NCBI RefSeq assembly: GCF_018614655.1
Contig: NZ_JAGGOG010000003.1
Span: forward strand, 372,001-436,000
DNA length: 64,000 nt
Direction: 5' to 3'
DNA from: Pseudomonas fluorescens
GTDB taxonomy: Bacteria > Pseudomonadota > Gammaproteobacteria > Pseudomonadales > Pseudomonadaceae
A model generated the notes under the pieces. The model did not search any database, was not told the DNA's origin, and saw nothing but the letters and a program-made list of their open reading frames with translations. This document shows, piece by piece, positions 18,737 through 28,495 of the stretch (the stretch's first letter is position 1; each line of letters starts with the position of its first letter). Made by a program: the position numbers and the translations under genes.

Positions 18737-18837
18737 TGTAGCCGCTGGCGCAGCCTGCGATAAGGCCGAAGGCCTTCAGTGATATCAGAAGCCTGCGCCT
18801 GCTTCGCAGTCGATCGCAGGCTTCGCCAGCGGCTACA
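18737..18837. repeat. REP/BIME palindrome
   Basis: Arms TGTAGCCGCTGGCG (18737-18750) and CGCCAGCGGCTACA (18824-18837) form an inverted pair between the convergent lhr and mechanosensitive-channel genes. The centre contains AAGGCCGAAGGCCTT, itself palindromic. The channel gene's stop codon overlaps the right edge. Confidence 0.82.
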
Positions 18838-20923
18838 AGGTTTTGGGTTGCTCCGTCGGCACCGCAGCATCATTTTTCGGCTCATCCACGCGCGGCGGCA
18901 CCATCACCTGCTGTGGATAAGTTTGCGCGAAGTGCACCCAGGCGCAGTTATCCACAAGCTTTTTCAAACGCTGGTTAAAGGCACGGCTGACCGCATATTG
19001 CCCACCCGACACCGTGCGAAACTGCGCCGTCAGCACCACGCCGTTAAGGTCCATCTTGTCCACCCCAAATACCTCCAGCGGACCTTGCAGGTTGTACTTG
19101 AGGAACACGTCGTCGCGGATCGACTGCCCGGCCTCGCGGATCAATTCCACAGCCTTGTCGACATCGGTGTCGTAGGTGAACTGCACCGAGAAGAACGCAT
19201 AGGCAAATTGCCGGGACTGGTTGGTAACGGCCTTGATCTGCCCGAACGGCACCGAATGCACAAAACCCTTGCCGTCGCGCAGGCGCAGAGTGCGGATGGT
19301 CAGCCCTTCCACGGTGCCCGCATGGCCCGAGTCGAGCACCACCCAGTCACCGATGGACAGCGTGTCTTCGATGATGATGAACAATCCGGTGATCACGTCC
19401 TGCACCAGTTGTTGGGAACCGAAGCCGATGGCCAGGCCGACCACACCCGCCCCTGCCAGCAGCGGAGCCACATTGATCCCCAGATTGGCCATAGTGGTGA
19501 TGGCGCATATCACTACCAGGACAATTTTCACCGCATTGCGCAGCAGCGGCAGAATGGTTTTCACCCGGGTGCTGGGCTGGCGGCTGGAGCGTTTGTTGAC
19601 CGGGGGTTTCAGCGCTTCCTGGATCGCCGTGTCGAGTACCACCCAGAACAGCCATGTCACCAACAGGATCAGGCCGATGCTGCTCAGAGAATCGCTGATG
19701 GCCCGCCCCACGGAGTTGCGCTGGGCAAACTCGAACAGCGACACGCCCCAGATGCGTCCGAGAATTTCGATGAAGGCAATGGCCATGACGATCCGCAAAA
19801 TCGCGTGCAACAGGCTGAGGAAGCGCTCTTTGTAGGCGCTGCTGCGCTGGATCGCTGTCGCGCTGCGGGACTTGAACAGGTGTTGCAGCACCGTGCTGAG
19901 GAACACCGTGGCAATCAGCAGAATCGTGGTCAACAGCGCACAGCGCAGGGCCTTCTGGCTGTCTTCGCCGGCGCCGATCAGGTTGATCGCCGAGACCAGC
20001 ACCATCAGCAGAATCGGCCAGTACCACAGCCCGGAAAAAATCCGCAGCGACTGCTGTAACGCCGGGTGTTTCAAGCGTTGCGCCAACGGCCGATTGCGGA
20101 TCAGGTGGGCCACCGGACGACGCAGGCGAATCACCAGCAAGCCGAAGATCACCGACGCGAACAACCCGGTAAACACCGCAACGCTGCTAGTGATATTGCC
20201 GCCCAGTTGCCGGGCAATCTGCGGGCTGGTCAGGGCATCGCTAAGGGCCGCGAGAAAGCCGATCAGAAACAGCGGCTTGGGGCAGTAGTCACGAATGATC
20301 CGTACCGCCGGGCGCTTGTGGCCGAGGTTGAACATGACGATGACGCACAACAAGATTGAGGTCGAGAAAATACCGCTGCTGGTCGCATAGGCAAAACACA
20401 GCGCCAGCGCGCGACCTACCGATGTGGGCAGGAAGTGGCTGACATAGAGAGTCAGCGGTAGGCAGGCCAACGCGGGAATCGTGTAAGGCATCAGGTAGCC
20501 GAGCAAGGCTCGCAGACGTTCATGGGGTTGAATAAGGCGGTGACGGCTCAAGCGGCTGACGATCAACCGGCCGAGCAAGGTCAACACGGCAAACGCTGCG
20601 ATCCACACACCGGACAGCACCAGGAAATCTCCCGCGACGTTCCAGGGCGAACGCTCGGACGGTTGATTGACCAGCCTGTCGACTTCATCCGCCGCACGGT
20701 CGGCGCGCAAACGCCAGGCATCGACGAGGTTCTGGTCGAGGTCAAGTTTGTCCTGCACGTTGTCGATGCTGGAGCTGATAGCGCCCAGAAGGCCGCCTTC
20801 CACCAGTAACTCCGGTTTTGCCGGCGGGGTGGCTGCCGGTGCCGGAACAGTGGCGGCTTGCAGTGCGCCATTGCCGCCAAGGAGCAGTACGCCGAGCAGT
20901 AGTGTTGTCTTTAAATTCAACAA
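18833..20923 (-). CDS. MscS-family mechanosensitive channel (YbiO-like)
   Basis: This 696-residue channel has a signal peptide (LNLKTTLLLGVLLLGGNGALQA), a periplasmic segment to about residue 100, and roughly eight to nine TM helices. The MscS core starts near residue 480 with NLGINVAPLLAGAGVVGLAIGFGSQQLVQD, the pore-lining TM3 glycine/alanine pattern. The beta domain SIGDWVVLDSGHAGTVEGLTIRTLRLRDGKG follows. Members release solutes during hypo-osmotic shock. The start is TTG (no ATG precedes the signal sequence), with GGAA about 10 bases upstream. The last residues are acidic, PKNDAAVPTEQPKTL. Confidence 0.88.
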   Translation of the reverse strand: MLNLKTTLLLGVLLLGGNGALQAATVPAPAATPPAKPELLVEGGLLGAISSSIDNVQDKLDLDQNLVDAWRLRADRAADEVDRLVNQPSERSPWNVAGDFLVLSGVWIAAFAVLTLLGRLIVSRLSRHRLIQPHERLRALLGYLMPYTIPALACLPLTLYVSHFLPTSVGRALALCFAYATSSGIFSTSILLCVIVMFNLGHKRPAVRIIRDYCPKPLFLIGFLAALSDALTSPQIARQLGGNITSSVAVFTGLFASVIFGLLVIRLRRPVAHLIRNRPLAQRLKHPALQQSLRIFSGLWYWPILLMVLVSAINLIGAGEDSQKALRCALLTTILLIATVFLSTVLQHLFKSRSATAIQRSSAYKERFLSLLHAILRIVMAIAFIEILGRIWGVSLFEFAQRNSVGRAISDSLSSIGLILLVTWLFWVVLDTAIQEALKPPVNKRSSRQPSTRVKTILPLLRNAVKIVLVVICAITTMANLGINVAPLLAGAGVVGLAIGFGSQQLVQDVITGLFIIIEDTLSIGDWVVLDSGHAGTVEGLTIRTLRLRDGKGFVHSVPFGQIKAVTNQSRQFAYAFFSVQFTYDTDVDKAVELIREAGQSIRDDVFLKYNLQGPLEVFGVDKMDLNGVVLTAQFRTVSGGQYAVSRAFNQRLKKLVDNCAWVHFAQTYPQQVMVPPRVDEPKNDAAVPTEQPKTL

Positions 20924-21103
20924 AACACTGGGTTCCTTTCAGAAGGGACTGTAAGGAACTGACGGGTTTTGGGCGGGCAAGTTCGGTTTAATCCTCGATA
21001 CGTGCGTTCCGGGCAAATATCAAATGCCAATACCTGTCTTTTTCCGCACAAGCCCAACCTCGACACTGCGCTCCTGATTTGAAACCCCACCGGAGTTGCA
21101 GCC

Positions 21104-22306
21104 ATGCCTATTGCCTTGCTGGCGCTGACCCTCAGCGCTTTTGCCATCGGGACGACCGAGTTCGTCATCGTTGGCCTGTTACCCACCATCGGTGCCGACC
21201 TTGGGGTCGACCTGCCATCCGCCGGCCTGTTGGTCAGCCTCTACGCCTTGGGCGTTGCCATCGGCGCACCGGTACTCACCGCCCTGACCGGCAAAGTGCC
21301 GCGTAAATTGCTGCTGTTGTCGCTGATGGTGTTGTTCACCCTCGGCAACTTGCTGGCCTGGCAGGCGCCGAGCTACGAATCCCTGGTGCTGGCGCGGATC
21401 GTCACCGGCCTGGCCCACGGGGTGTTCTTCTCCATCGGCTCGACCATTGCCACCAGCCTGGTGCCCAAGGAAAAAGCCGCCAGCGCGATTGCGATCATGT
21501 TCACCGGCCTCACCGTGGCGCTGGTCACCGGCGTGCCTCTGGGGACATTTATCGGTCAACACTTCGGCTGGCGTGAAACCTTCCTCGCCGTTTCGGCCCT
21601 GGGTGTGATCGCGTTTATCGGCAGTTTGATCTACGTGCCGAACAACATTGCCCACAGCAAACCGGCGTCGTTACTCCAACAGTTGCAAGTGCTGAAACAG
21701 CCGCGTTTGTTGCTGGTGTATGCCATGACCGCCATCGGTTACGGCGGCTCGTTTATCGCGTTTACCTACCTGGCACCGATCCTTCAGGACATCTCGGGCT
21801 TCAGCGCCGGCACCGTCAGCCTGGTGCTGCTGGTCTACGGCATTTCGGTTGCCGCCGGGAATATCTGGGGCGGCAAACTGGCTGACAAACGCGGCCCCAT
21901 CAGCGCGCTGAAAATCGTCTTCGCCCTGCTGGCCGCCGTGCTGTTTATCCTGACCCTGACCGCCAGCAACCCATGGTTGGCACTGGCCACCGTTCTGGTC
22001 TGGGGCGCGGTCGCCTTCGGCAACGTGCCGGGCTTGCAGGTGTATGTGGTGCGTCAGGCCGAACATCACACGCCAAATGCGGTAGACGTGGCCTCGGGCC
22101 TGAACATCGCCGCCTTTAACCTGGGGATCGCCGGCGGCGCTTGGGCAGGTGGGCTGATCGTCGCTCACATTGGCCTGATCCACACCGCGTGGATTGGTGG
22201 CTCGGTGGTGCTGGTGGCGCTGGCACTGACCGCCTGGAGCGGTCGCCTGGATCGCTTGGGGCCGGTGTATGCCGAGAGCACTAACCGGGTGGTTACCGGG
22301 CACTGA
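21104..22306 (+). CDS. MFS transporter of the AraJ/YdhP (DHA1) type
   Basis: The 400-residue protein has 12 predicted TM helices. TM1 shows FAIGTTEFVIVGLLP, the DHA1 family signature of AraJ/YdhP/NepI. The loop 2-3 region has ALTGKVPRKLLLL, and motif C-like GVFFSIGSTIA lies near residue 105. A second half starts near residue 200 (LLLVYAMTAIGYGGSFIAFTYL). Members export sugars, arabinose-like compounds or drugs; the substrate is unassigned. About 180 bp separates it from the divergent mechanosensitive channel gene. Confidence 0.88.
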   Translation: MPIALLALTLSAFAIGTTEFVIVGLLPTIGADLGVDLPSAGLLVSLYALGVAIGAPVLTALTGKVPRKLLLLSLMVLFTLGNLLAWQAPSYESLVLARIVTGLAHGVFFSIGSTIATSLVPKEKAASAIAIMFTGLTVALVTGVPLGTFIGQHFGWRETFLAVSALGVIAFIGSLIYVPNNIAHSKPASLLQQLQVLKQPRLLLVYAMTAIGYGGSFIAFTYLAPILQDISGFSAGTVSLVLLVYGISVAAGNIWGGKLADKRGPISALKIVFALLAAVLFILTLTASNPWLALATVLVWGAVAFGNVPGLQVYVVRQAEHHTPNAVDVASGLNIAAFNLGIAGGAWAGGLIVAHIGLIHTAWIGGSVVLVALALTAWSGRLDRLGPVYAESTNRVVTGH

Positions 22307-22331
22307 TCTTACGGACTCAACATAAGGCAAA

Positions 22332-22439
22332 TGTAGGAGCTGTCGAGCCCTGGCGAGGCTGCGATGGGATCGACTCGGTGCAACTGTCAGACCGCAGCGA
22401 CCCAATCGCAGCCTCGCCAGGGCTCGACAGCTCCTACAG
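22332..22439. repeat. long near-perfect inverted repeat (GTAGGAGC REP family)
   Basis: Arms run from TGTAGGAGCTGTCGAGCC through GCTGCGATGGG and, on the other side, from CCCAATCGCAGCC to GGCTCGACAGCTCCTACA. About 36 bases per arm pair almost completely, with a centre of about 35 bases. This is a complete BIME-like unit after the MFS gene and before the DUF72 gene. Confidence 0.85.
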
Positions 22440-22540
22440 AGATCAAGGGATGCCGTCTGTAGGGCTACCGAAACTTTATCCCAACCATCGCAGTCACCCG
22501 AAGACGGAGGTCGCCCAATATCCACTCAACGGGAGTAACC

Positions 22541-23467
22541 ATGGCCGCGATTCATATCGGTATTTCCGGCTGGCGCTACACGCCCTGGCGGGGGGATTTC
22601 TACCCCGTGGGCCTGACCCACAAGCGCGAGTTGCAGTTTGCCTCACGGGCAGTCAACAGCATCGAGATCAATGGCTCGTTCTACGCCCTGCAAACACCCC
22701 AGCGTTACGCTGGCTGGTACGCGGATACACCTGAAGGCTTTGTGTTCAGCGTCAAGGCCCCGCGCTATATCACCCATATCCTGCGACTGCGGGACGTGCA
22801 CAAACCCATGGCCAACTTCTTCGCGTCCGGGGTGCTGGAGCTCAAGGAAAAGCTCGGGGCGATCCTCTGGCAATTCCCACCCAGTTTCAAATTCGACCCG
22901 CCACTGTTCGAAGCTTTTCTCGCCAAGCTGCCAACCAATACCCAGCAGGCCGCCGCCCTCGCCCGCCAGCATGAGCCGCGCCTGAACGGCAAGGCGAGTA
23001 TGAAAGCCCACGGCCAGAAAACCCTGCGCCATGCCGTGGAAATTCGCCACCCCAGCTTTGCCGTACCGGAATTTATCGAGATGCTCGACCGCCACGGCGT
23101 GGCACTGGTGGTGGCGGACACTGCTGGTAAGTGGCCCTATGTCGAAGACGTCACCGCCAGCTTTGTGTACTTGCGATTGCACGGTGACAAAGAACTCTAC
23201 GCCAGTGGTTATACGTCAGAAGCCCTCCAGCGCTGGGGCGACCGTATCGAGCACTGGCGCAGGGGCAAGCAGCCGACGGACGCCCGGTTGATCGACCCGA
23301 AGCACACCCCACGATTACGCAAAAGCCGCGAGGTATTTTGCTATTTCGATAACGACATCAAGGTCCGCGCACCCTTCGATGCGCGCCACTTGCTGCGGCG
23401 CTTTGAACTGGACAAGGGCCTGACCACGCAACCGGGCGTGCTGCCCGAGCCGGAAGTGTTGCCATGA
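22541..23467 (+). CDS. DUF72 family protein
   Basis: This 308-residue protein has a DUF72 TIM-barrel signature: HIGISGWRYTPWRGDFYP at the start, the ELQFASRAVNSIEINGSFYALQ segment, and ILWQFPPSFKFD around residues 108-119. Near the C-terminus REVFCYFDNDIKVRAPFDA is typical. The biochemical function is unknown; similarity to xylose-isomerase-like barrels is structural. It overlaps the following exonuclease-type gene by 4 bp, suggesting an operon with ybhP-clsB-ybhN. Confidence 0.88.
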   Translation: MAAIHIGISGWRYTPWRGDFYPVGLTHKRELQFASRAVNSIEINGSFYALQTPQRYAGWYADTPEGFVFSVKAPRYITHILRLRDVHKPMANFFASGVLELKEKLGAILWQFPPSFKFDPPLFEAFLAKLPTNTQQAAALARQHEPRLNGKASMKAHGQKTLRHAVEIRHPSFAVPEFIEMLDRHGVALVVADTAGKWPYVEDVTASFVYLRLHGDKELYASGYTSEALQRWGDRIEHWRRGKQPTDARLIDPKHTPRLRKSREVFCYFDNDIKVRAPFDARHLLRRFELDKGLTTQPGVLPEPEVLP

Positions 23468-24240
23468 CCAGTCCTGCATGGGTGCCGATTACGCCCAGCG
23501 CCACCATCAGCCGATTCAAGGTATTGACGGTCAATACCCACAAGGGCTTCACCGCGCTCAATCGACGCTTCATCCTGCCGGAGTTGCGCGAAGCGGTACG
23601 CAGTGTGGCCGCTGACGTGGTGTTTCTTCAGGAAATCCACGGCACCCACGAACGCCACCCCAAGCGCTACAGCGACTGGCCTAGCATGCCCCAGTACGAA
23701 TTCCTCGCGGACAGCATCTGGCCACAGTTCGCCTATGGCCGTAATGCGGTGTACCCCGATGGCGACCACGGCAATGCGCTGCTGTCGAAGTTCCAGATTA
23801 TCCGCTACGACAACCTCGATATCTCCCAGAGCGGCCACGAAAGCCGCGGGCTGTTGCATTGCGTGTTGCGCTTGCCGGGCAATATTGCGGACGTGCATGC
23901 CATCTGCGTGCACCTCGGGTTACGGGAAGTTCATCGCCAACAGCAGTTGCGATTGATCGCGCAGCGGGTGGGTGAGATTCCTGCTGATGCCCCGTTGATC
24001 GTGGCCGGCGATTTCAATGATTGGCGCCAGCAGGCGGACCTCAGCCGGTGCGGCTTGCGGGAAGTGTTCATCGAGACCCATGGCAAGCCCGCCCGCACCT
24101 TCCCGGCCCGCTTGCCGCTGCTGTGTCTGGATCGCATCTACGTGCGCAACCTCAAGGTTCATCAACCCCAGGTACTGAGCCGCCGCCCCTGGTCCCACCT
24201 GTCAGACCACGCGCCCCTGTCGGTGGAGATTGAGTTATGA
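23464..24240 (+). CDS. ybhP: endonuclease/exonuclease/phosphatase family protein (YbhP-like)
   Basis: This 258-residue EEP-fold metal-dependent phosphoesterase shows the N-terminal VLTVNTHKGFTAL strand, FLQEIHG with the metal-binding glutamate (about residue 56), HAICVHLGL, VAGDFNDWR (the GDFN motif, about residue 180) and a terminal SDHAPLSVEIEL with the catalytic SDH. No signal peptide is obvious. The order ybhP-clsB-ybhN is the same as in E. coli and suggests a role in lipid metabolism. It overlaps its neighbours by 4 bp on both sides. Confidence 0.88.
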   Translation: MTSPAWVPITPSATISRFKVLTVNTHKGFTALNRRFILPELREAVRSVAADVVFLQEIHGTHERHPKRYSDWPSMPQYEFLADSIWPQFAYGRNAVYPDGDHGNALLSKFQIIRYDNLDISQSGHESRGLLHCVLRLPGNIADVHAICVHLGLREVHRQQQLRLIAQRVGEIPADAPLIVAGDFNDWRQQADLSRCGLREVFIETHGKPARTFPARLPLLCLDRIYVRNLKVHQPQVLSRRPWSHLSDHAPLSVEIEL

Positions 24241-25538
24241 ACGGCGCCCCGGTGGACAAGGTCGCGGTAGAACACATCGCGACGGATCAGCCGCCCGATA
24301 ACGCGGCGGCCAGGGACCTGGACTATGGCTGGCAAGGCGGCAATCAGGTTGAGTTACTGGAGAACGGCGAGGCGTATTTCCCCAAGGTTTTTGAAGCACT
24401 GCGCCAAGCCCGGCAAGAGATATTGCTGGAGACCTTTATCCTGTTCGAAGACAAGGTCGGCCACGAGCTGCAAGGCATCCTGATTGAAGCCGCGCAGCGT
24501 GGGGTAAAAGTGGTCGTCAGCCTCGACGGTTTTGGCTGTGGCGAACTGAGTTCGGGCTTTCTCAGTGAACTGAGCGAGGCTGGCGTAACGGTGCAGATGT
24601 TCGACCCTGCGTCCAAGACCCTGGGCTTTCGCACTAATTGGTTTCGCCGCCTGCATCGCAAGATCGTGGTGGTGGATGCCTCGGTGGGATACATCGGCGG
24701 GATCAACTTTTCTGCCGATCACCTTGAGGATTTCGGGCCCGAGGCCAAACAGGATTATGCCGTTCTGGTTCGGGGGCCGGCGGTGGCCGATCTGCATCAC
24801 TTCGCCCAGGCGCAAAGTGGCAGACAGGGATACACCCGGCGCGGCTGGCGACGACGGGAACATCAGCCGTCGCTATGGGCTGCCGGCGAAGGCGATGGAT
24901 GGGTGCGGCTGATCTACCGCGACAACCTGCAACACCGGTCGGACATTGAAGAGGCTTACCTATATGCCTTGCGCATGGCCCAGCGACGCATAGTCATCGC
25001 CAACGCCTACTTCTTTCCCGGCTATCGGTTGCTGCGCGAAATCCGCAACGCAGCACGGCGCGGGGTCCAGGTGCAACTGATCATGCAGGGCCAGCCGGAC
25101 GTGCTGGTGGCCAAGCTCGCGGCGCGCATGCTCTACGACTATCTGCTCAAGGAAGGTGTGGTGATCCATGAATACTGCCAGCGTCCATTGCACGGCAAAG
25201 TGGCGCTGGTGGATGAGGCGTGGAGCACCGTCGGCTCAAGCAATCTCGATCCTCTGAGTCTATCGCTGAACCTGGAAGCCAACGTGTTGATTCACGACCG
25301 AGGGTTCAATCAGCAACTGTTCGAACGCCTGGAATATCTGAGCCAGAACCACTGCAAAACCCTACCAGAAAACCGTGCGCCGCGAGGCTGGCTGTGGCGC
25401 GTGACCGTAGGGTTTGTGGTGTTTCATGTGCTGCGCCACTTCCCGGCATGGACCGGCTGGCTACCGGCGCATAAGCCGCGATTAAAACCCTTCGTCTCTG
25501 AGGAGCGCCAGGCTCATGACTCAAGCTCGCGCCGCTGA
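24237..25538 (+). CDS. clsB: cardiolipin synthase B
   Basis: This 433-residue phospholipase-D family enzyme has two HKD motifs: HRKIVVVDASVGYIGGINFS at about residues 140-160 and HGKVALVDEAWSTVGSSNLD at about residues 318-337. ClsB condenses two phosphatidylglycerols, or PG with other alcohols, to make cardiolipin at the inner membrane. The first ~35 residues are polar, and a weak hydrophobic segment (VTVGFVVFHVL) lies near residue 390. It overlaps ybhN by 23 bp. Confidence 0.9.
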   Translation: MNGAPVDKVAVEHIATDQPPDNAAARDLDYGWQGGNQVELLENGEAYFPKVFEALRQARQEILLETFILFEDKVGHELQGILIEAAQRGVKVVVSLDGFGCGELSSGFLSELSEAGVTVQMFDPASKTLGFRTNWFRRLHRKIVVVDASVGYIGGINFSADHLEDFGPEAKQDYAVLVRGPAVADLHHFAQAQSGRQGYTRRGWRRREHQPSLWAAGEGDGWVRLIYRDNLQHRSDIEEAYLYALRMAQRRIVIANAYFFPGYRLLREIRNAARRGVQVQLIMQGQPDVLVAKLAARMLYDYLLKEGVVIHEYCQRPLHGKVALVDEAWSTVGSSNLDPLSLSLNLEANVLIHDRGFNQQLFERLEYLSQNHCKTLPENRAPRGWLWRVTVGFVVFHVLRHFPAWTGWLPAHKPRLKPFVSEERQAHDSSSRR

Positions 25539-26490
25539 GCGCTCCGCTCGCCGCGGTTTCAACCGGTGGAAAAAACCGCTGACGGTGGTCTTTTTCCTGC
25601 TGCTGGTCGTACTGTTCACCCTGCTCGCCCGCCGTATCGATTGGAGCGAGGTGTTTGTCACCCTGGGTAACTTCAAGCTGCGCACCTTGCTGATCGCCGC
25701 CGCGCTGACCGTGTGCAGTTTTTTGGTGTACGCCTGCTTCGATTTGATCGGTCGCACCTACATCCGCCAGCCGCTGACCTGGAAGCAGATCCTGCCGGTA
25801 GGGATCATCAGCTATGCCTTCAATCTCAACCTCAGTGCCTGGGTGGGCGGCGTTGCCATGCGCTATCGGTTGTATTCACGGCTGGGGGTTAGCACCGGCA
25901 ATATCGCCAAGATTCTCGGTTTGAGCCTGGTCACCAACTGGTTTGGCTACATGACCCTGGCCGGGGTGGTGTTCAGCAGTGGGCTGGTGACATTGCCACC
26001 GGGGTGGAAGCTGAACAGCGACGCGCTGCAAGGAGTCGGCCTGGTGTTGATACTGGCCAGCCTGGGTTATCTGGCGGCGTGTCTTTTTTCCAGAAAACGC
26101 ATGTGGTCGGCGCGAGGTATTGAAATCATCCTGCCTTCATTGCGCATGGCGATGATGCAATTGGTGCTGGGGGTACTGAACTGGTCGCTGATGGCAGCAG
26201 TGATACTCACCCTGCTACCCAAACAACTGGACTATCCGCTGGTGCTGGGAGTGTTGTTGATCAGCAGCATTGCGGGCGTGGTCACTCATATTCCCGCCGG
26301 CCTCGGCGTGCTTGAAGCGGTGTTTATCGCCCTGCTGCAGCACGAGGCGTCGCGAGGCAGTTTGCTGGCGGGACTGATTGCTTATCGGGCGATCTATTTT
26401 ATTTTGCCGCTGCTGGTGGCACTGGTGATGTACCTCGCCGTAGAGACCAAGGCAAAGGCACTACGGGTGAAGAAAAAAACACCTTCTTGA
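25516..26490 (+). CDS. ybhN: YbhN-type lysylphosphatidylglycerol synthase-like membrane protein
   Basis: The 324-residue integral membrane protein has about eight TM helices and a basic N-terminus (RAAERSARRGFNRWKKPL). It resembles the flippase half of MprF (UPF0104/LPG_synthase_TM), without the aminoacyl-transferase domain. The conserved patch IPAGLGVLEAVFIALL occurs near residue 263. It follows clsB in what appears to be a lipid-synthesis and -transfer operon. Substrate and direction of transport cannot be read from the sequence. Confidence 0.87.
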   Translation: MTQARAAERSARRGFNRWKKPLTVVFFLLLVVLFTLLARRIDWSEVFVTLGNFKLRTLLIAAALTVCSFLVYACFDLIGRTYIRQPLTWKQILPVGIISYAFNLNLSAWVGGVAMRYRLYSRLGVSTGNIAKILGLSLVTNWFGYMTLAGVVFSSGLVTLPPGWKLNSDALQGVGLVLILASLGYLAACLFSRKRMWSARGIEIILPSLRMAMMQLVLGVLNWSLMAAVILTLLPKQLDYPLVLGVLLISSIAGVVTHIPAGLGVLEAVFIALLQHEASRGSLLAGLIAYRAIYFILPLLVALVMYLAVETKAKALRVKKKTPS

Positions 26491-27249
26491 TTAGTCTTGG
26501 GATTGAATAATGCTCAATCGCTCACCGACCACCATCTCGGTAATCCAGTCCACCAGGATCGAGGTGTAGGCCTGCTGGGATACCGGGTCGCTCAAGGAAT
26601 GATCCCCGCCATCAATGATCCGGTGAGTCAGGGAGTGCGTCTGCTGGCAGGCGGCGCGGTAGCTCATGATGGTGGAATGGGGCACGTGGTCGTCAATTTC
26701 CGATTCGACAATCAACACGTCACCGGTAAATGCCGCGCAGGCATGCAGTGCACGGTTGGTCCCGGAGTGAACCAGCGTACTGCGGTAATCCAACAGGTCG
26801 GCCTTATCCAGCTCGCGCTTGGGCTTGAGCCATTCCTGATCGCGATACAGCGCCGGCACCCGCAAGGCCAGCCAGCGTACCGGGCGCAACGAGGTAAGGA
26901 TGGCGGCCAGGTAACCGCCGTAGCTGGTACCCACCACCGCTACCGCCGAGGTATCGATAGCGGGATGCGCCAGCAGGCGATCGTAAGCGGCCAACAGGTC
27001 CCGCAAGTTGTCTTCTCGGGTAACCCGCGACAAGGGAATACCGTTACCGGCGTGCCCTCGCAAGTCGAAGGTCAGGCACACACATCCCAAGCCGGCGATG
27101 CCCTTGGCCCGTTCCAGATCGCGCTCCTGGCTACCGCCCCAGCCATGGACAAACAACACCCCCGGCACCTTCGACTTAGGGCTGAGGAACGTGCCACTCA
27201 TCTGTTCGTCGTCGATATCAATGGTGATGGTTTCGCTTCTAGCCGTCAT
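26491..27249 (-). CDS. alpha/beta hydrolase (dienelactone-hydrolase/peptidase-like)
   Basis: This 252-residue hydrolase begins with a lid-less fold: GVLFVHGWGGSQERDL (oxyanion segment), TFDLRGHAGNG, the nucleophile elbow VVGTSYGGYLAAIL with Ser at about residue 110, VESEIDDHVP (acid) and GGDHSLSD with the catalytic His near residue 219. No signal peptide. It overlaps the upstream DUF3182 gene by 11 bp, so the two are probably co-translated. Ester or peptide substrate unknown. Confidence 0.82.
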   Translation of the reverse strand: MTARSETITIDIDDEQMSGTFLSPKSKVPGVLFVHGWGGSQERDLERAKGIAGLGCVCLTFDLRGHAGNGIPLSRVTREDNLRDLLAAYDRLLAHPAIDTSAVAVVGTSYGGYLAAILTSLRPVRWLALRVPALYRDQEWLKPKRELDKADLLDYRSTLVHSGTNRALHACAAFTGDVLIVESEIDDHVPHSTIMSYRAACQQTHSLTHRIIDGGDHSLSDPVSQQAYTSILVDWITEMVVGERLSIIQSQD

Positions 27250-28348
27250 AAGATTTGACCGTTACGTACTTGAGAAGAAAGTCGCTGTGTTCTGCCGACC
27301 CGCGATAGACCTCAATGGCGTCGGGCGGCAGCGGTTGGTCGAGGTAGGTTTCCACCGACGACACCTGAATCATCCGCAGTTCCGGGTTGTTGATGAAGCT
27401 TTGCAGCGCCGCGACTTCCGCGCTGCTGGCCCCGCCCATGCGCCAGGATTGTTCAAGAACACCGCTGCGACGCTTGCCATCACTGTCCAGGCCCTGAGCG
27501 ATATCGTAATTGCGCCGTGAGGCATAAAACCCGGGATAGGCCTCATCCGCCGCACTATCGAAGAGCTGTGCCTGTTGAATGGCCAGACGCACGTCGTCGG
27601 GCAGTTCGAGTTTAAGCAGGTCTTCGTAGTACCCCTTGACCACCAGGAGGTTGGAGCCACCGTAGACTTCTTCGCCCTGCCCGTCTTCGGTCAAGTATTG
27701 ATCGCCGCAATAACTGAAGACGTGATCGCCGATAAAACTCTGGCCGACGCTGTGGGTGACCACATCGCGCAAGTCCTGCTCAAGCACCACGCCCTCGGTG
27801 AACAGTTGTGCCATGTCAGGCCGCGCCAGGATGGCGTCGAATTGATCGATGCTCTTGATCACTTCCTGACCGCGTCCGGCACAGGCATGCACGGGCTTCA
27901 TGCGGATCGGCCCGGTATACAGCAAGTGAGTGGCCGCCGGCCGCGCATCTTCCAAGGCAAATACGCTCAGGCCGTCCAGCACCACATTGCGGATGCGCTC
28001 TGAAAACAGCGGCGACCAACCTTCGGGGGCCAACGCATTTTTATTCAGCAGCCCATGACTGATGGCCTTGGTACAGATGAAGTCGTAATCGACATATCCG
28101 CCCCACAGGTCTTCGGGACCTTTAACGCCTAATTGCCGCGCCTGGGCCGGGCCGACGAGGGTCTGGGTGGGCAACAGGTACAAGTCCCGTCCGGCGTGCA
28201 GATCAGGGTTATAACTGCCGCCGTATTTGAGCCCCAGTATCTGCGCCAGCCACCGGGCCAGGGCGCGGTTGGTCTCGACCTCATGGAGCGGCGCGTCCGG
28301 TCGTACCGAATGGGCAACCACCATTTTCTTGCGATTGTTCAGGGTCAT
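27239..28348 (-). CDS. DUF3182 family protein (ATP-grasp-like)
   Basis: This 369-residue protein matches the DUF3182 pattern: MVVAHSVRPDAPLHEVETNRALARWLA at the start, and IRMKPVHACAGRGQEVI (around residue 150), which resembles the ATP-grasp lysine strand and glycine-rich loop. Later LFTEGVVLEQDLRDVVTHSVGQ could form another part of the nucleotide site. Enzyme activity is unknown. A strong GGGGGAGG site lies 3 bases before the ATG. It forms an overlapping pair with the alpha/beta hydrolase, suggesting a small biosynthetic or detoxification unit. Confidence 0.75.
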   Translation of the reverse strand: MTLNNRKKMVVAHSVRPDAPLHEVETNRALARWLAQILGLKYGGSYNPDLHAGRDLYLLPTQTLVGPAQARQLGVKGPEDLWGGYVDYDFICTKAISHGLLNKNALAPEGWSPLFSERIRNVVLDGLSVFALEDARPAATHLLYTGPIRMKPVHACAGRGQEVIKSIDQFDAILARPDMAQLFTEGVVLEQDLRDVVTHSVGQSFIGDHVFSYCGDQYLTEDGQGEEVYGGSNLLVVKGYYEDLLKLELPDDVRLAIQQAQLFDSAADEAYPGFYASRRNYDIAQGLDSDGKRRSGVLEQSWRMGGASSAEVAALQSFINNPELRMIQVSSVETYLDQPLPPDAIEVYRGSAEHSDFLLKYVTVKSYDG

Positions 28349-28495
28349 GCCTCCCCCTTGGCCATCTCGCCATGTGTGTAAACGGACAGCTGCAGGGATC
28401 AGGCCAAGGCACGACGAAACAAAACCAGTCGGGAATCAATCGGTTGCTGAGAAAGTGATAGCACTTGGCCTGTCTTATTCTGCACGACGTAACCC

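Noticed and set aside
18779..20059. 426-codon plus-strand frame opposite the mechanosensitive channel gene
   Set aside because: Composition is rich in Arg, Gln and His as expected for an antisense shadow; the opposite strand carries a clear MscS protein.
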